NCBI GenBank assembly: GCA_039621445.1
Contig: CP154956.1
Coordinates: 32,585,437 to 32,649,436, forward strand
DNA: 64,000 nt
Direction: 5' to 3'
DNA from: Euglena gracilis
Lineage: Eukaryota; Euglenida; Euglenophyceae; Euglenales
Below are positions 49,420-60,177 of the stretch, piece by piece. The position numbers and the translations under genes were made by a program. The notes beneath the pieces are model-generated. The model saw nothing but the letters and a program-made list of their open reading frames with translations. It had not been told where the DNA came from and ran no database searches. Positions within the stretch are counted from its first letter, which is position 1; every line of letters starts with the position of its first letter.

Positions 49420-50115
49420 TGCAAATACACAGCCCCCTTGGATTCAAAACACCCCATTTCTCTGGAAATGAAGACCCAATTAAGGGAAAAAAAATTCTAC
49501 TGGACACCTGGCGGGGCAGACACTTCCCCCAAAATGCAGCCAGAGAGTTGCACTCAGACAGCAGCCCCCATGCCTGGGGGAGGCTACACCTCCACACAGA
49601 AGAAATTGTACAGTAATTTTGGAGAAAAGACTCCATTTTACACATCAATGTAAAGGAGCTCCGTGCAACCATCAGCACTGTCAAAAGTTTGAGAAAACGT
49701 GTTGAAACCGTTTACTTATCAGTGGACAACCAGGAAATTTAATTTTACCTAACAAAAAGTGGGGGCAGAAAGGACCGATTAAACAAAATGCTGAGACCAT
49801 TTTTCCAATGGTGCATGGAAAAACAAGTAAACCTCCAAGTCAACTGGGTACCTTCAAAAGAATGCCGGGCAACAAAAAGCTGCCCAAATTTGCGACCAAG
49901 TGTCCCCAATGAATCCAACAGCAGTGAACACATTGCAGTGTCCGCTGGAAAACCTGTGGGATCTTTATGCAAACCCCCCTGGTCAATAAATCAAAAATTC
50001 ATCCACAGGTTGAAAATTCTTCCCCAGACCAAAGTGTCGATGGTCACCCCCTTCTGGGATTCAGCCACCTGGTGGCCCCGGTTAGTAAAAATGAAAGTTC
50101 CCGGGACCCCCTGCC
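49420..50115 (+). pseudogene. DIRS-like element C, RNase H and ANPP domain
   Basis: LHSDSSPHAWGRL (Asp), LHINVKELRATIST (Glu), YLSVDNQEI-like (Asp) and VNWVPSKECR are the RNase H blocks; the segment holding the last Asp and DLFAS is deleted (frame jumps at GCCGGGCAACAAAAAGCTGC). Then NTLQCPLENLWDLYANPPWS and KILPQTKVSMVTPFWDSATW, WPRLVKM form the ANPP domain (ANPPW and VTPFW...WWP). Confidence 0.7.
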
Positions 50116-50159
50116 TGAAGAATACCTCCTACAAGTGTATGTTCACAAATTTCAGGGGG

Positions 50160-51090
50160 GAACAAATGCCACCCCCCAGGTTGCCCCTGCTTTGCATGAT
50201 TTGCTCAGGCAAATATTGGAGGGTAAACAAATTCAGGTTAAAGCCATTAACAATTTCCTGGGGAGAAACCCCAGCCTAAAACGTTATCATATTGCCTTTG
50301 CACTTCTGTAAGTAATATTGGAAAACATGGGGATTACCCCCCCCTCAAGCGACCACAGACCAAGTGGCTGACGCTTTAATGCAATTATTCCAATTTTCCA
50401 AGGCCCAAGCCCGTAATTCCTACAGTGCTATGCTTTTGATTCCTTGGTTTTCTGGGCTGAGATTCCACACCCTGTTGACTATTACAAGAGGCGTTGGAAC
50501 TACAATCTGGAGAAGTATGGGGCATTTTGGGATCCTCTTAGGGCTGGCAAAGACGCTAGTGCCCACTGATATTTTACATTGCGTACACAACTGATTTTTT
50601 GCTCATGAGTCCTCCGTTTATACCCACAGACTTGGCACAGGACAAACGAACCACCAGTGTGTTGGGTAGGGCACCCTACATAAAGATTAAACGAAAAGGA
50701 CAACAGTTCTATGAGTGGAAAAGAGTGGTGTCAATTCCCCAGTGTCCCCAAATAAGCTCATTTCATTTAATGACGTGCTATGTGGCTGCTACATGTTTAT
50801 TCGTCAGACCTGGGGGCCCCCTTCTAATTTCATTAAATTCCTCCTTCAGGGCCATAAGTCCAGACACTATTGCTTGCAAAAGTAAATATTTTTTGGCCAA
50901 ACACCGGGTGCCCCCCCAGGTGTGAGGGGCCTACTCCACCAGAGGAGCAGGGTTGGTTTACTCAAAATATTGGGCCTTTCTGCCCAAGAAGTTTGTGAAA
51001 TTGGCCAGTGGAGGGGGGTGGAGGCTTTTACAGCCAATTATCAAAGACTTGGGACCCCAAGGTGCCTTAGAAAATGCCCTGGCCCCCCTA
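50160..51090 (+). pseudogene. DIRS-like element C, tyrosine recombinase
   Basis: The N-terminal part holds APALHDLLRQILEGKQIQVK, ADALMQLFQFSKAQARNSYS and a Y-x-R-x-W-NYNLEKYG helix, as in YR core-binding domains. The catalytic part has HLMTCYVAATCLFVRPGGPL, then YSTRGAG (the H-x-x-R box with Tyr in place of His) and, after a frame change, LGLSAQEVCEIGQWRGVEAF and TANYQRL, where the Tyr is the expected nucleophile. A YR joins a circular cDNA to the target without target duplication. Broken by at least three stops or frameshifts. Confidence 0.7.
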
Positions 51091-51146
51091 ATTTCAGTGC
51101 ACAATCAGGCCTCACAAGGGCAAAGTGCGTAGCCCGAGGTGTCTCG

Positions 51147-51507
51147 TACTCACTCGAGGCAAACCGACAAGGGAGGAAGGAACACCGAGGGCGAAGCACA
51201 AAGACCTTGTGAGCCCGACCCCCGACCCGTAAAAGAAAGTTTGTGCTCAAAAGCCCTCGGTCAGCAAGTGGGGGCCAGGGGGGGGGGGAAGAGGGGGGAC
51301 CCCCCCCCAGGGGCAAGAAGCCACGTCTCCCAGTCGGAGCAGCATCATCAGCCAACTCCGGCGAGGCGGCACTGAGCGGGACCTCCTAACCCAACGCACC
51401 GGAACAATCCAAAGAACACCGCTGGCGAGCAAGGCGTGGCCTCACAAGGTCTTTGTGCTTCGCCCTCGGTGTCCCTTTCTCCCTTGTCGGTTTTCCTCGA
51501 GGGAGTA
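51147..51507. repeat. Inverted repeat at the 3' end of DIRS-like C
   Basis: 51,147-51,213 and 51,441-51,507 are reverse complements over 67 bases with about 90% identity (CTCACAAGGTCTTTGTGCTT, CGCCCTCGGTGTTCCTTCCT). Between them lies the inverted terminal repeat GCGGGACCTCCTAACCC. This complex end agrees with DIRS termini, which combine inverted repeats with an internal complementary region. Confidence 0.75.
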
Positions 51508-51530
51508 AGATTCCCCCTGTGTTGGCGCCG

Positions 51531-52399
51531 GAGGTGCGTTGTTGTCCTTCTTGACGCCGGCCGTACTGAGTGGTCGGTTGAAAGGGAAAAAACCCTGGTG
51601 ATGAATCCCCTAAACCACTTGTGAGGGAAAGAAGTTCGTTGTTTTGGGGGGAGATGGCTAAACCCGGGGTTTCACTTTTGCGCAGTGGACGAAACCCCCC
51701 AAATGTGAAGGGTGGTGGTCGTATCTTTAATTTTCGGCGAAGTGTATTTTGGTTTTTTTTAAGGGGAGCGCAAGGCGGACCCCCCCCCCGGCATCAGTTT
51801 GGTCCTTTCCCCGATGCTTCCCTTAAACACCAAAGGTGCCGCTTGGGCACATGTGCCATTTTTTGGAGGCAAGGGACGTTTTTTATATGCTAAAAGCAGC
51901 ATTGGGTGTGGGGAGGGATGCAGAGTCACGCAACTCCAAATTTTGGGTTTGAGAAGTGTGAGCCAAAGGGTTAGCGACCTAGGGGGTTGGATACGCCATG
52001 TCTTCGGTAGCGTGGTGGTGAGCGCCCGGCTGGGAGCCGGGCGCGCATACCTGGGAAGGGTGTGTGGAAGATGACCCAGAAAAGCACGCATTCAGCGCGG
52101 TAGGAAAGGGTTGCGCTTTCTCCCGCCTTTCTAATCTCAGGTGGGTCTTCTTTGTGATCACGTTATTTGGATCGTCTGATTATATCAATTTTTGATCACA
52201 TTATCGTGGATTGTTTGCTTTTGGCTATTTGCATTACCATTGGCATTGTCAAGTTTTTGGTGTTGACCAGCATAAGTTGCACGTCGCACCTACCGAACAC
52301 AACTTGAACTACTCCCGAAGTACTTTCCTCGTTGCCTTCCATTTTTTGTGCAATCGTTTCTTTTATTTTAGGAAATGGATATCAAATAGAAAAAGAAAA
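51531..52399. other. No gene recognised; tRNA-like box at 52,005-52,050
   Basis: The only notable part is TTCGGTAGCGTGGTGGTGAG followed by CGCCCGGCTGGGAGCCGGGCG, which looks like the A box and a Pro-type anticodon arm of a tRNA or tRNA-derived SINE. No T arm follows, so a gene is not supported. The rest has no recognisable content. Confidence 0.35.
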
Positions 52400-52659
52400 T
52401 AAAAGAAACGCGAAGATGGCAAAGGAAATGAGAAAGAAGCGCCGGCAGGAGGAGCGGCACCTCCTCATGGCGGTGTGTTGGGTTGCATGAAAAAGGGATC
52501 TGGATTGGGGAGGAGGTCTTAAAAATGGATGGTTGGGTTCAGGAATAAGAGGATGCGAAGCCGAATAAGTCTATCGATCCTACACAACCTAGTGGAAGCG
52601 GAGGCACCGAAGGTTCCTCCGCCTTAGGACGAAACACGGTAGACAGAGGCAGCCTGCAG

Positions 52660-53212
52660 CAGCCAAAGTCAGAAGACTATCACGTTGATGGTCAACTGGT
52701 CAAATTGATTTGCCAGAAGTTAAAAGTGACTCCAAAGGTTGATGCTTTCAGCAAGCTGGCTACCAGAATATTCACCGGATTCTTGGGACCCGATTCCCCA
52801 GAGATTGAAGATGCATTCCGAAGAAGTTGGTCAGATGACGTAATTTGGGCCAATCCACCATACTGAAGGTTGAAGGATGTTGTCTTGAAATGGCAAGAAG
52901 ATCAAGCACATGGGATCATTGTTGCTCCGAAATTGCCCTCAGTAATTTGGTATGAAGACTTGATGACTATGGTCATTCGTGGACTTGGATTCCCAGAAGA
53001 CAGTGATTTTTTTTGGCTGGGTGCCTGTCCAGCTGGTCCATTGAAATGGGATGTGCTGGCTGTTTATGTCTGTGACCGACCGGTTCATTGTCGACTCATA
53101 GAAATTGCTGCTGAGGAAATGCAAGTGGCAAGTTTTGAGCTTAAAATGTCTACGTCTTCACAGCGAAAGGTCAGGAAGAGGACCCTTGAGTGGTACCTGG
53201 AGAGGTGTTAGG
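52660..53212 (+). pseudogene. Stand-alone ANPP-domain retroelement fragment
   Basis: A frame with a single internal TGA (52,864) reads DGQLVKLICQKLKV, PKVDAFSKLATRIFTGFLGP, EIEDAFRRSWSDDVIWANPP, Y-stop, RLKDVVLKWQEDQAHGIIVA, PKLPSVIWYEDLMTMV, and ends LEWYLERC at 53,212. The order DAFS..., W, WANPPY, GIIVAPxLPSxxWY is the same as in the gypsy and DIRS-like elements. It is much better preserved than those copies. No RT is adjacent. It might be the remains of another retroelement or a captured domain. Confidence 0.55.
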
Positions 53213-53663
53213 ATGTAATTTACAGTTGCTCTGGAGTTCCTGGACAACCGGTACTTCCTGTGCTTGTGTTTTTGTTCACATATGTGTGCTGAGGCCGGGT
53301 GAGTATGGGTCCTGTGCTCAAAAGGCAGTTCCCCGAAGCCATGCCATAGCCCAGAGTGCACTGTCTCTGGTTGATCGATTGAGGAAAAGAAGACATTTTT
53401 GAGCACACCCAATTTTTCCTGTCAAATCGTGCCCCCGTTTTGGAGTCGGCTACAATTTTGAGTAGGGGGGTGTTGGGGGATTCACTCTGGGGTTTTTCCT
53501 TTTTTTTTTACCCCTACGCTTCTAGTTATTAACTGAGCGGATCCTGATTTCCTGGTTCAAATGGCTTGACAGTTCTGTGCCCAAGAAAAAGGGAAGAAGC
53601 ATTAAAAAAGGCCGTCGCAGGGGCAAGGGTTCAACGATCCTACGCCTGGGTTCGAAGGACCAT
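53213..53663. other. No gene recognised
   Basis: A short basic stretch (KKGRRRGKGSTI in one frame near 53,600) follows the ANPP fragment but has no family. Confidence 0.35.
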
Positions 53664-54833
53664 TCAGTGGAATTGGGAGGTGCCTGAGGACGAAACACCT
53701 GTATCCTCGTGCGACCCACCACCATTGCGCCCTGGTTGGGCTGGGGCTGATATGTGATGTGTGGAAAGTGTGACTGAATGGAATCGAAAAAGTTGTCCCC
53801 CCGCTGTGGGGATCGCCGTGGGTTGGTCCACGACTATGGGATATCCTGGAGCGGCACTGGGGGCTCGGGAGTCTGCCTGGCGGGAGACCGGTGAACCGCC
53901 AGGAGAGGACCTCCTTAGTCCCCACCGGTATTCTGAAGGCATGACGCTAGCCGAGGAACCGGGAGGTCGTGGTTTCGATTCCCGGGTCGGAAATTGGCGT
54001 CCGGCTCGGGACGGTGAGAGGCACCGGCCCCTCTTGGGGCACCAACATTGATCCACCGCTCGAAAATTCGAGTCCCCACCAAGAAATTGAACACTCCGAC
54101 CTTGTGCGAGGAATGAGCCAACACCCCACACCTGGTATTGGTCACGTGTCGCCTTCGCGATTCGACCAACCACCAACGGGTTCTGAAATGCCAGATGACC
54201 CATCAGGTTTTCGGCAGGAAACCCGCCCCAGCGGGAGAATTTAACCACTTTTGCGCGTTTACCGCATGAAAATCCTGCCACCCCTGCACTTGGTGCGGGA
54301 AAATTTGTGATCATTCCCGTCCCCCTCAGGAGCCTCAAACGGTCTCCATGGGTTTCATTTATGGAGGAAATCAAAAGTGAAAAGAGGTCTTGGTCGTCGG
54401 TTGGACCTCTAGAAAGCACATATTCTTTCCAACAAAAGCGAAAATCAGGCCAATCTTTGGCATGGCCAAAAAAAGTTTTGAGTTTTGCTTCCTTTGCCAC
54501 CCTGGCACTCAAGGGGGATCCAACAAAAATTGGATTTTGGCTTCCAAAATTGGTGCCTCCTCCGCCCCCCAACCACGCCCCCACCCCAATGGGTAAAATT
54601 TGCACCGGAGCAACAACGGTCGGACCTTTTTGGGTTGATTCGACGGGAAAGCCCAACACGTTGATGGTGGGGGGGGGGCATATGAAGGGGGTACCTCCTG
54701 TACGGGGGGTGCTTGAACACCGGGGGGACCCACTTGTGCGGCGGGACCATGGGAAACCGAATGCTGGGTGTGGGGGGGGGTAAAGACGGGTGTGGGTTGG
54801 GTCACGGGAACGTGCAGAGTTTGGCTTTGCCAA
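53664..54833 (-). pseudogene. Gag-like coding remnant, 389-codon open frame
   Basis: The minus strand is open for 389 codons. Near residues 115-175 it reads AKLKTFFGHAKDWPDFRFCW, KEYVLSRGPTDDQDLFSLLI and SSINETHGDRLRLLRG. The pattern F-x-G-x-x-x-D-W-P-x-F, a helix, then F-x-x-L resembles the N-terminal gag region of Pao/BEL and related retroelements. The upstream part, better read in another frame (54,509-55,036), is Pro/Gln-rich (VPVTQPTPVFTPPH), typical of a gag linker. The last 150 codons overlap the tRNA-like repeat at 53.9-54.1 kb and are unlikely to be coding. Confidence 0.35.
53940..54095 (+). repeat. tRNA-like (SINE-type) sequence
   Basis: GCATGACGCTAGCCGAGGAA resembles a pol III A box and GTGGTTTCGATTCCCGGGTC a B box (consensus GGTTCGANTCC) with one extra T. 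The two boxes are only about 20 bases apart, too close for a normal tRNA, so this is at best a deleted tRNA-derived SINE. Confidence 0.3.
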
Positions 54834-55499
54834 CGGGGGGTAGAGACCACCTTATGGTGCTCATCCCCTTTGGGCAAGACCTCCACTCCGGCACTGTTGC
54901 CCGAAAAAGCCGCTCCCCCTACCTCTGGGCCTAGGTTGCCCAAGTAGGGAGCGACGGGGGGGATATTTTGAAAATTGTCGAAAACCAACCCACTCACTCT
55001 CTCAGGGCTTCTCCTTCTCGTTCCTTCAGGTCCCAACCTGTCCTTCTCATTCCTTCAGATCCAACCAATAGCTCGGTCCCAACCCATAGCTTGTGCCCAA
55101 CCCATAGCTCGGGTGTGTGGCTGTCCTTGTGTCACTTACTCCTGGGCCCCCCTGCACCGCCACCACGGCGGTGAGGGGAGTCGGGCCCCCGGTCGCCGCC
55201 ACCACAGCGGCGCCGGGGTTGGGGGTCTCCCTTCCCTGGGGTGGAATTTGTGGATTTTGACCCCATGGACCATCCAAATTCATGGCTTGGGAGGGGGGGG
55301 GAGGCTTGTCCACATGGGCCCCCCACTCCAAAACCCTGGGTGAAAACCCGTTCACTCACACCCTGATTTTCCAACCGCGCAATTTCTGGCTCAAGTCCAA
55401 AAATGTGAGCGGAAACGCCTTTCTGAAAATCTTCAACTCTTTACAAAATGGAACCAAAGGCCTTTTGACTTGCGTTTCCCAAACTCGAAACTTGTCGTT

Positions 55500-56643
55500 T
55501 CACTCCAAAAAGTTCCTGCCGTTTCTGATTTTCATTACGAGAAAACTTTTGGTAAAACTTGGAAAGCTCACTTGAGCACCAATATCGACTCCACACGCCT
55601 CCAACCCACAAGATTGTGGATTTTCCATGAGAGCGGGAAAGGTTTGGCCTTCCAAAACTTGCAATGGGGCAGCCAAAATTTTAACACCATCAATCATGGG
55701 GGGGAAATCACCCGCACCCCCAAGGATCCTTGGTTGAGATTGCTGAAATATGTGTGCGTGCTGACAAATCGTAACCTCCCCTCCACTTTGCAAAGGCACA
55801 ACTTGCAAATTTTTTGGTGCTTCCAAAAGTTTTTGTGTTTCCCCTTGCAGTTTGGGAAAATTTTTGCAAGAAAAAATCTTCTGGGACTTCAAATACGTAA
55901 TTGTCCCCTGGAAAATTGTCTTCCTTCTTCTTTTTGCAACTCCCCCCTCAAACTTTCTGTAAATCTGGATAGGCGAGGTATTTCATTTTCCACAGAAAAT
56001 TCGCCTTGTGTGATTTCTGGGATTTTCTGCACTTTTTCTGGAACACCCGTCCCAAACCATGAAGAAATTCTTTTTTCCACGTCATTGTGGAAGTGGAAGA
56101 TTCTGATTCTGTTTCAAATTCTCGGGGGGTTCTACTTCTTTTCGGGTTCTTTTCGGGTGGGTTTTCTTCGGGGGGGGGGGGGTGCAGACAAGCAAGCATG
56201 GGGGGGTTGGTGTGTTGTTGTGTGTGGTGTCCGCTTGATGAGGTTCGCCAGCTGCTTCAATACCGCGCGCTGGGGGGCCATTGCGGGGCCCCCCTCCACC
56301 AGCAGCCAATATGAACAATGTTTTTGAATCTTCAGACTCTTCTTTTTCTTTTTGATGTTCAAATTTCACCATTGCTTCATCTCCATTTGGGAATTCCATC
56401 GATGGCATGAGGGGGCCCATGGGCATCACCTCGGGGGGCCTGATGGCACCAACCCTTCAATTCCTTGATCTTCTTGTTCTTCTTGGTCTTCTTCTTCTTG
56501 GCCAGGCCAAGCCTCCGCCAGGCCTTGGCCGGAGGATCCGGGTAGGACCTCCATGAAAACCCTTTCTTAGTTCGTAGTTTCTTCGGATGCTTCGGCCTCA
56601 GCTGTTTTTTTGAGCTTTGCCTACCCAGTGTACTGGTGAACAC
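55500..56643 (-). pseudogene. Unrecognised minus-strand coding remnant
   Basis: Four successive minus-strand frames (56,643-56,377, 56,429-56,082, 56,080-55,889 and 55,892-55,500) look more protein-like than the plus strand. They show a basic Lys-rich block (GLAKKKKTKKNKKIKELKG), an acidic block EKEESEDSKT, and later QSGGEVTICQHAHIF and GVKILAAPLQVLEG. They lie upstream of the gag-like remnant on the same strand, so they may be its 5' part. I recognise no domain. Confidence 0.3.
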
Positions 56644-56979
56644 TACAAAAAAAATATCAATTGTTTGTGCTTGAAAGAACCTGATTTAGATAAAAAAAAT
56701 TCAAATTCAATTTCAAGGTTGCTCAAAATCTCAAGAGCAAAAAAAGAAAAGTTTGAAGAAATTGACTTCGAAGGCTCGTATTGGGGGGTTCGATTTGGGG
56801 CTTTGCGTAACTAGGAATTTGCTTTGTTCCTACCGACCGGAAAAACTCGGCCGACTGGTCCGGGAAATTTCGCCAGTTAAGGCCGGAAAGGCCAAAGTAG
56901 GGGTTCAGGCTTCTAAGGCCTACCCACAGAACCTTTTCCGAACTTTTAATTCGACTGAAATCCAAAAATGGGAGTTTCA

Positions 56980-58870
56980 GTGTTTTTCCAAGCCCGAATG
57001 CCATTTTATGTCAAATTGTTGTTTAAGGACCCCTTAACAGTGATGCCCCAAATTTTCATGTCAGTAATGAACACATTCGAAAAGCTGTGGAGAAAAAGGG
57101 GGATCCAGGTTTTTATTTACCTGGACAACGTTTTGCTGGTGGCTCCAACACCAGACATTTTGCACAATCACCTGAACACAGTGGTCAGGGATTTAATCAG
57201 CTCAGGTTTCAAAATAAATGTCAAAAAAACCACCCTGCAGCCCACCCAAGTGGTAAATCGTCTGGGATTTCAACTGAACTTTCAGGAAGGAAAACTGCAG
57301 GTTCCCCTCCCCAGAAGATCAAAAAAACAAAAAAGGAACTGGGAAAAATTGTCAAAAAAGATAACACAAGGCCCAATTAAGGGAAACAAAAATTTTACTG
57401 GACACCCAGGGCCCCCAAAATGCAACAAGAGAGTTGCACTCAGACAGCAGCACCCATGCATGGGGGGGGGGCTGGACATTCAAACTGGAAATACTGTCCA
57501 GGAATTTTGGAGAGAAAACTCCATTTTACACATCAATGTAAAGGAGTTAAGTGCTGCCATAAGCACAGTGAAAAGTCTCAGCAAGCAAGGAGAAATTGTG
57601 TCCCTGCCAGTGGACAATCAAGCTATTTATTATTACTTAACGAAAGGGGGGGCAAGAAAGACCCGTTCCACACAATGCTAAGACCATTTTTCAAATGGTG
57701 TATGGAGAAAAATGTCAATCTCCAAGTAAACTGGGTCCCTCCAAAGACTGCCTGCGGACCCCATAAGCAGATGGAAAATGGACGGGGGGAATTATTCTTT
57801 AGACCCCCAACTTTTTCACTAGCTAAAACAGTAATTCAAAAGTTGAATAAATATGGAAACAGACCTTTTTGCCTCCCCAGGCAACAGAAAACTGCGGCAA
57901 TTTGTGGCCAGGTGGCCCGACTGGGAGGCCACAACAGTGGACGCTTTACAATGTCCACTAAACAACATGGGGGGACTTTATGCAAACCCCCCCCTGGTCA
58001 AAAATTCAAAATTTTCTCCCCAGATTAAAAAAGTTTACCCAGACCAAAAGTTTTGATTGTCACCCCCTACGGGGATTCAGCCACGTGGTGGCTCCAATTA
58101 TTAAAAAGGAGAGTTCCAGGGACCCCTGCCTAAAAATGACCCCCTACAAGGGTATGTTCACCAATTGCAGGGGGGAAATGCCTCCCCCCAGGTGGCCACA
58201 CCTTTGCATTATTTGCTCAGGCAAATTTTGGAGGGGAAACAAATACAAAATTCAACCATTAAAGATTTAAAGAAGAAACCCCAGTTTGAAATGGTACCAA
58301 AGTGCTTTTACGCTTTTATGGGTGATTCTGGACAAAATGGGGTGCCCCCCCTTTAGCCACCACTGACCAAGCGGCTGACGCTTTGAGTCAACTTTTTCAA
58401 TTTTCAAAGGCCCAAGCCCGCAATGCACACAGTGCTCGGCTTTTGATCCCTGGTTTTGATGGCCTAAGGTTTAATACCTTATTCGCACCTTATAAAAGGC
58501 TTTGGAACTAAAATCTGGAGAAATTTGGAGCTGTTGGGGATCCCCTCCCAATCCTCCTTGGGCTGGCGAAGGCCCCAAAGCCCACCGATATTTGTAGATT
58601 GCGCACAAAGCTCATTTTTTGTTCGCGCATCCTCTGTTTATATCGCTCATCTGATTTGGCACAAGTCAAAAGAGCCACAAGTGTGTTGGGGGGGCAACCT
58701 ACATTAAATAACTAAATAAAACGTAGAGGGCAATGGTTCCGCAAGTTGGAGAGAGTGTTCTCAGTTCTCAAAACAGCCCCTTTCATTTAATTATGGCTTA
58801 TGTGGCCGCCACCCGTTAAGCATAAAGCCTGGGGGTCCCCGTCTGATTTCATTAAAAAAAACCCTACACC
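56980..58870 (+). mobile_element. DIRS-like element D, 5'-truncated
   Basis: Begins inside RT: VMPQIFMSVMNTFEKLWRKR, QVFIYLDNVLLVAPTPD (YLDN, the second catalytic Asp replaced by Asn) and GFKINVKKTTLQPTQVVNRLG. A deletion joins KKITQ to GPIKGNKNF, after which RNase H blocks follow: LHSDSSTHAW-like, LHINVKELSAAISTVKSLSK, LPVDNQAIYYYLTKGG, VNWVPPKTA. Then DLFASPGNRKLRQFVARWPD, GLYANPPLVKN (ANPP domain) and degenerate recombinase N-terminal sequence (QFSKAQARNAHSARLLIPGF) to about 58,870. The catalytic part of the recombinase is lost. Confidence 0.8.
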
Positions 58871-59302
58871 CTGATTCCATCCTCTTTCTGTCGTACGACG
58901 CCCGGCACGAGGGTGTTTTGCGGACGCCCCCCCCTCCCGTTGTGTCCCAATGCTCGGTAACTTGGAAACGCCATGTGCCCCGCGCAGGCCGCACAAATTG
59001 CTGACCAAAGAAGAAACGGGGGGGGGGCGCTCATCTTTAATGGGCGTGAAGCAGCAAATTCCCTTCAGGGGGGAAAAAATTCAATCGCTGGTGCCGAAAG
59101 TGGCCCGGGCCATTCCCAATGCAGATTTCCCCCCCCTCGTTCGAATTGTATTGTCGTTAGAAAAAAGTGTAAGCCCTCGTTCCTTTCTGTGTCCTTGGCT
59201 AGACGCTCCGCTGGGACTTTCAGGATATTGTCATCCACTGTGAAACTTTCATTCCGCTCCCCTGCCAAATCGCAAAAAATAATCATTCTTGAAAGGTGTA
59301 GT
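58871..59302. other. No gene recognised
   Basis: Contains a 70-codon minus-strand frame without family. Ends at the histone H2A 3' processing site. Confidence 0.4.
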
Positions 59303-59318
59303 GGTGTTGAGAAACACC
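59303..59318 (-). terminator. Histone 3' stem-loop, H2A
   Basis: On the minus strand, 25 bases after the H2A stop, GGTGTT-TCTC-AACACC forms the 6-bp stem and 4-base loop (UHUH type) that binds SLBP and directs 3' cleavage of replication-dependent histone mRNAs. The preceding CCAACG and following ACTACA are close to those of the H4 stem-loop. Confidence 0.85.
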
Positions 59319-59343
59319 GTTGGGGGGTCCTTCAGTGTCCACT

Positions 59344-59457
59344 TCACTTGCCCTTCTTCTTCAGCAGCACCTGTTGGATGTTGGGCAACACCCCACCACT
59401 GGCGATGGTCACGCCCGACAGCAACTTGTTGAGCTCCTCATCGTTGCGCACAGCCAG
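59344..59457 (-). CDS. H2A: Histone H2A, exon 2
   Basis: Reads [37 protein letters not shown] and stop, the C-terminal part of the H2A fold (alpha-3 region and docking tail). The acceptor is TCCTCCTCAG. No SQ-phi motif of H2A.X and no extended macro domain, so it is a canonical H2A. Joined to exon 1 in phase 0 it gives 136 residues, near the usual 125-135. Confidence 0.95.
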
Positions 59458-59880
59458 CTGAGGAGGAGAAAACATTGCAGCTGGACAGCCCTTCCACCCC
59501 TCCATGCATGGATAACTTCGTTGGTGAAAAAAACCCAAAAACTGACGAGAATTTCGACCAACCCCAATCCCTTGGGCACTTTGAATAATCTCTCTCTTTC
59601 GCATTTCGATGGGACTTCAAGACCCTCAGGGTGCTTCAAACTTTTTCGGCTTCAAGACCCTCAGGGTGCTTCAAACTTTTTCGGCTGGCCTCTGTGACCT
59701 TTGGTGGCCTTCTTCAACTGTTGTCAAATACGAATTTTGTGGCAAATTTTCGCAAAAATAATAACAATTATTATCACTATTATTCTCACTCTGGGGGGTG
59801 ACAACTTCTGGAAAAAAGCAACCTGGGCTGGATGTGGATACAATGACCAACAAGGCACCTCAACCCTGATGACAACACAC
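59458..59880 (-). other. H2A intron, 423 bases, with a 35-bp tandem duplication
   Basis: Donor GTGTGT, acceptor CAG. At about 59,616-59,685 a 35-bp unit (CTTCAAGACCCTCAGGGTGC, TTCAAACTTTTTCGG) is repeated exactly in tandem. An ATAATAACAATTATTATCAC stretch near 59,758 is A/T-rich. Introns are rare in stem-loop histone genes. Confidence 0.9.
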
Positions 59881-60177
59881 CGTCAGGAACCGTGGTGTGA
59901 TCCGCTTCTTCTTGTTGTCCCGCGAGGCGTTGCCCGCCAGCTCCAGCAGCTCCGCGGACAGGTACTCCAGCACGGCCGCCAGGTACACCGGGGCGCCCTT
60001 CCCCACCCGCTTGGCGTACCGGCCGGCCCGCAGCAGCGACCCGGTGCGGCCCACGGGGAACGTCAGCCCGGCCTTCTTGGACTGGCCGGAGCCGCCGGTC
60101 TTCCCCTTCTTCACGCCGGCCTTGGCGCCCTTCTTGTCCTTGCCGCCCTTGGCGGGGGGTGGCGTGGTGGTCGACAT
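59881..60177 (-). CDS. H2A: Histone H2A, exon 1
   Basis: ATG at 60,177. 99 codons: a basic Lys/Gly tail ([20 protein letters not shown]), then [68 protein letters not shown] is the signature of H2A and the acidic-patch residues (E-Y-L-S-A-E-L-L-E) are present. Thr stands where RHLQ/RHIQ is usual just before the splice site (RFLT). The protein pairs with H2B in the nucleosome. Exon GC is far above that of the flanks, as expected for a strongly expressed gene. Confidence 0.95.

Larger units (their letters stand above)
45336..51530 (+). mobile_element. DIRS-like retrotransposon C, with tyrosine recombinase
   Basis: The 5' end TTTAGGAGGTCCTGCTTAGT, GCCTTTTTTGCTGGAGTTGG matches inverted sequence at 51,341-51,400, which gives the inverted terminal repeats of DIRS elements. 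Between them, in order, lie gag (47.4-48.4 kb), RT with YLDD (48.7-49.25), RNase H and the ANPP domain (49.4-50.1) and a tyrosine recombinase (50.2-51.1). There is no integrase or protease. It is interrupted by an LTR element at 45,387-47,345. All frames are broken. Confidence 0.85.

Noticed and set aside
52003-52050. tRNA-Pro gene
   Set aside because: A-box-like and anticodon-arm-like parts are present but no T arm or acceptor stem can be formed.
53664-54833. A 389-codon open frame as an intact gene
   Set aside because: Its last third overlaps a tRNA-like repeat and is low in protein character; the part with gag resemblance covers only about 60 codons, and the upstream part reads better in another frame.
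55470-56327. 285-codon plus-strand open frame
   Set aside because: Composition (Phe/Leu-rich, no helix periodicity) and better-looking minus-strand frames make it an antisense shadow.
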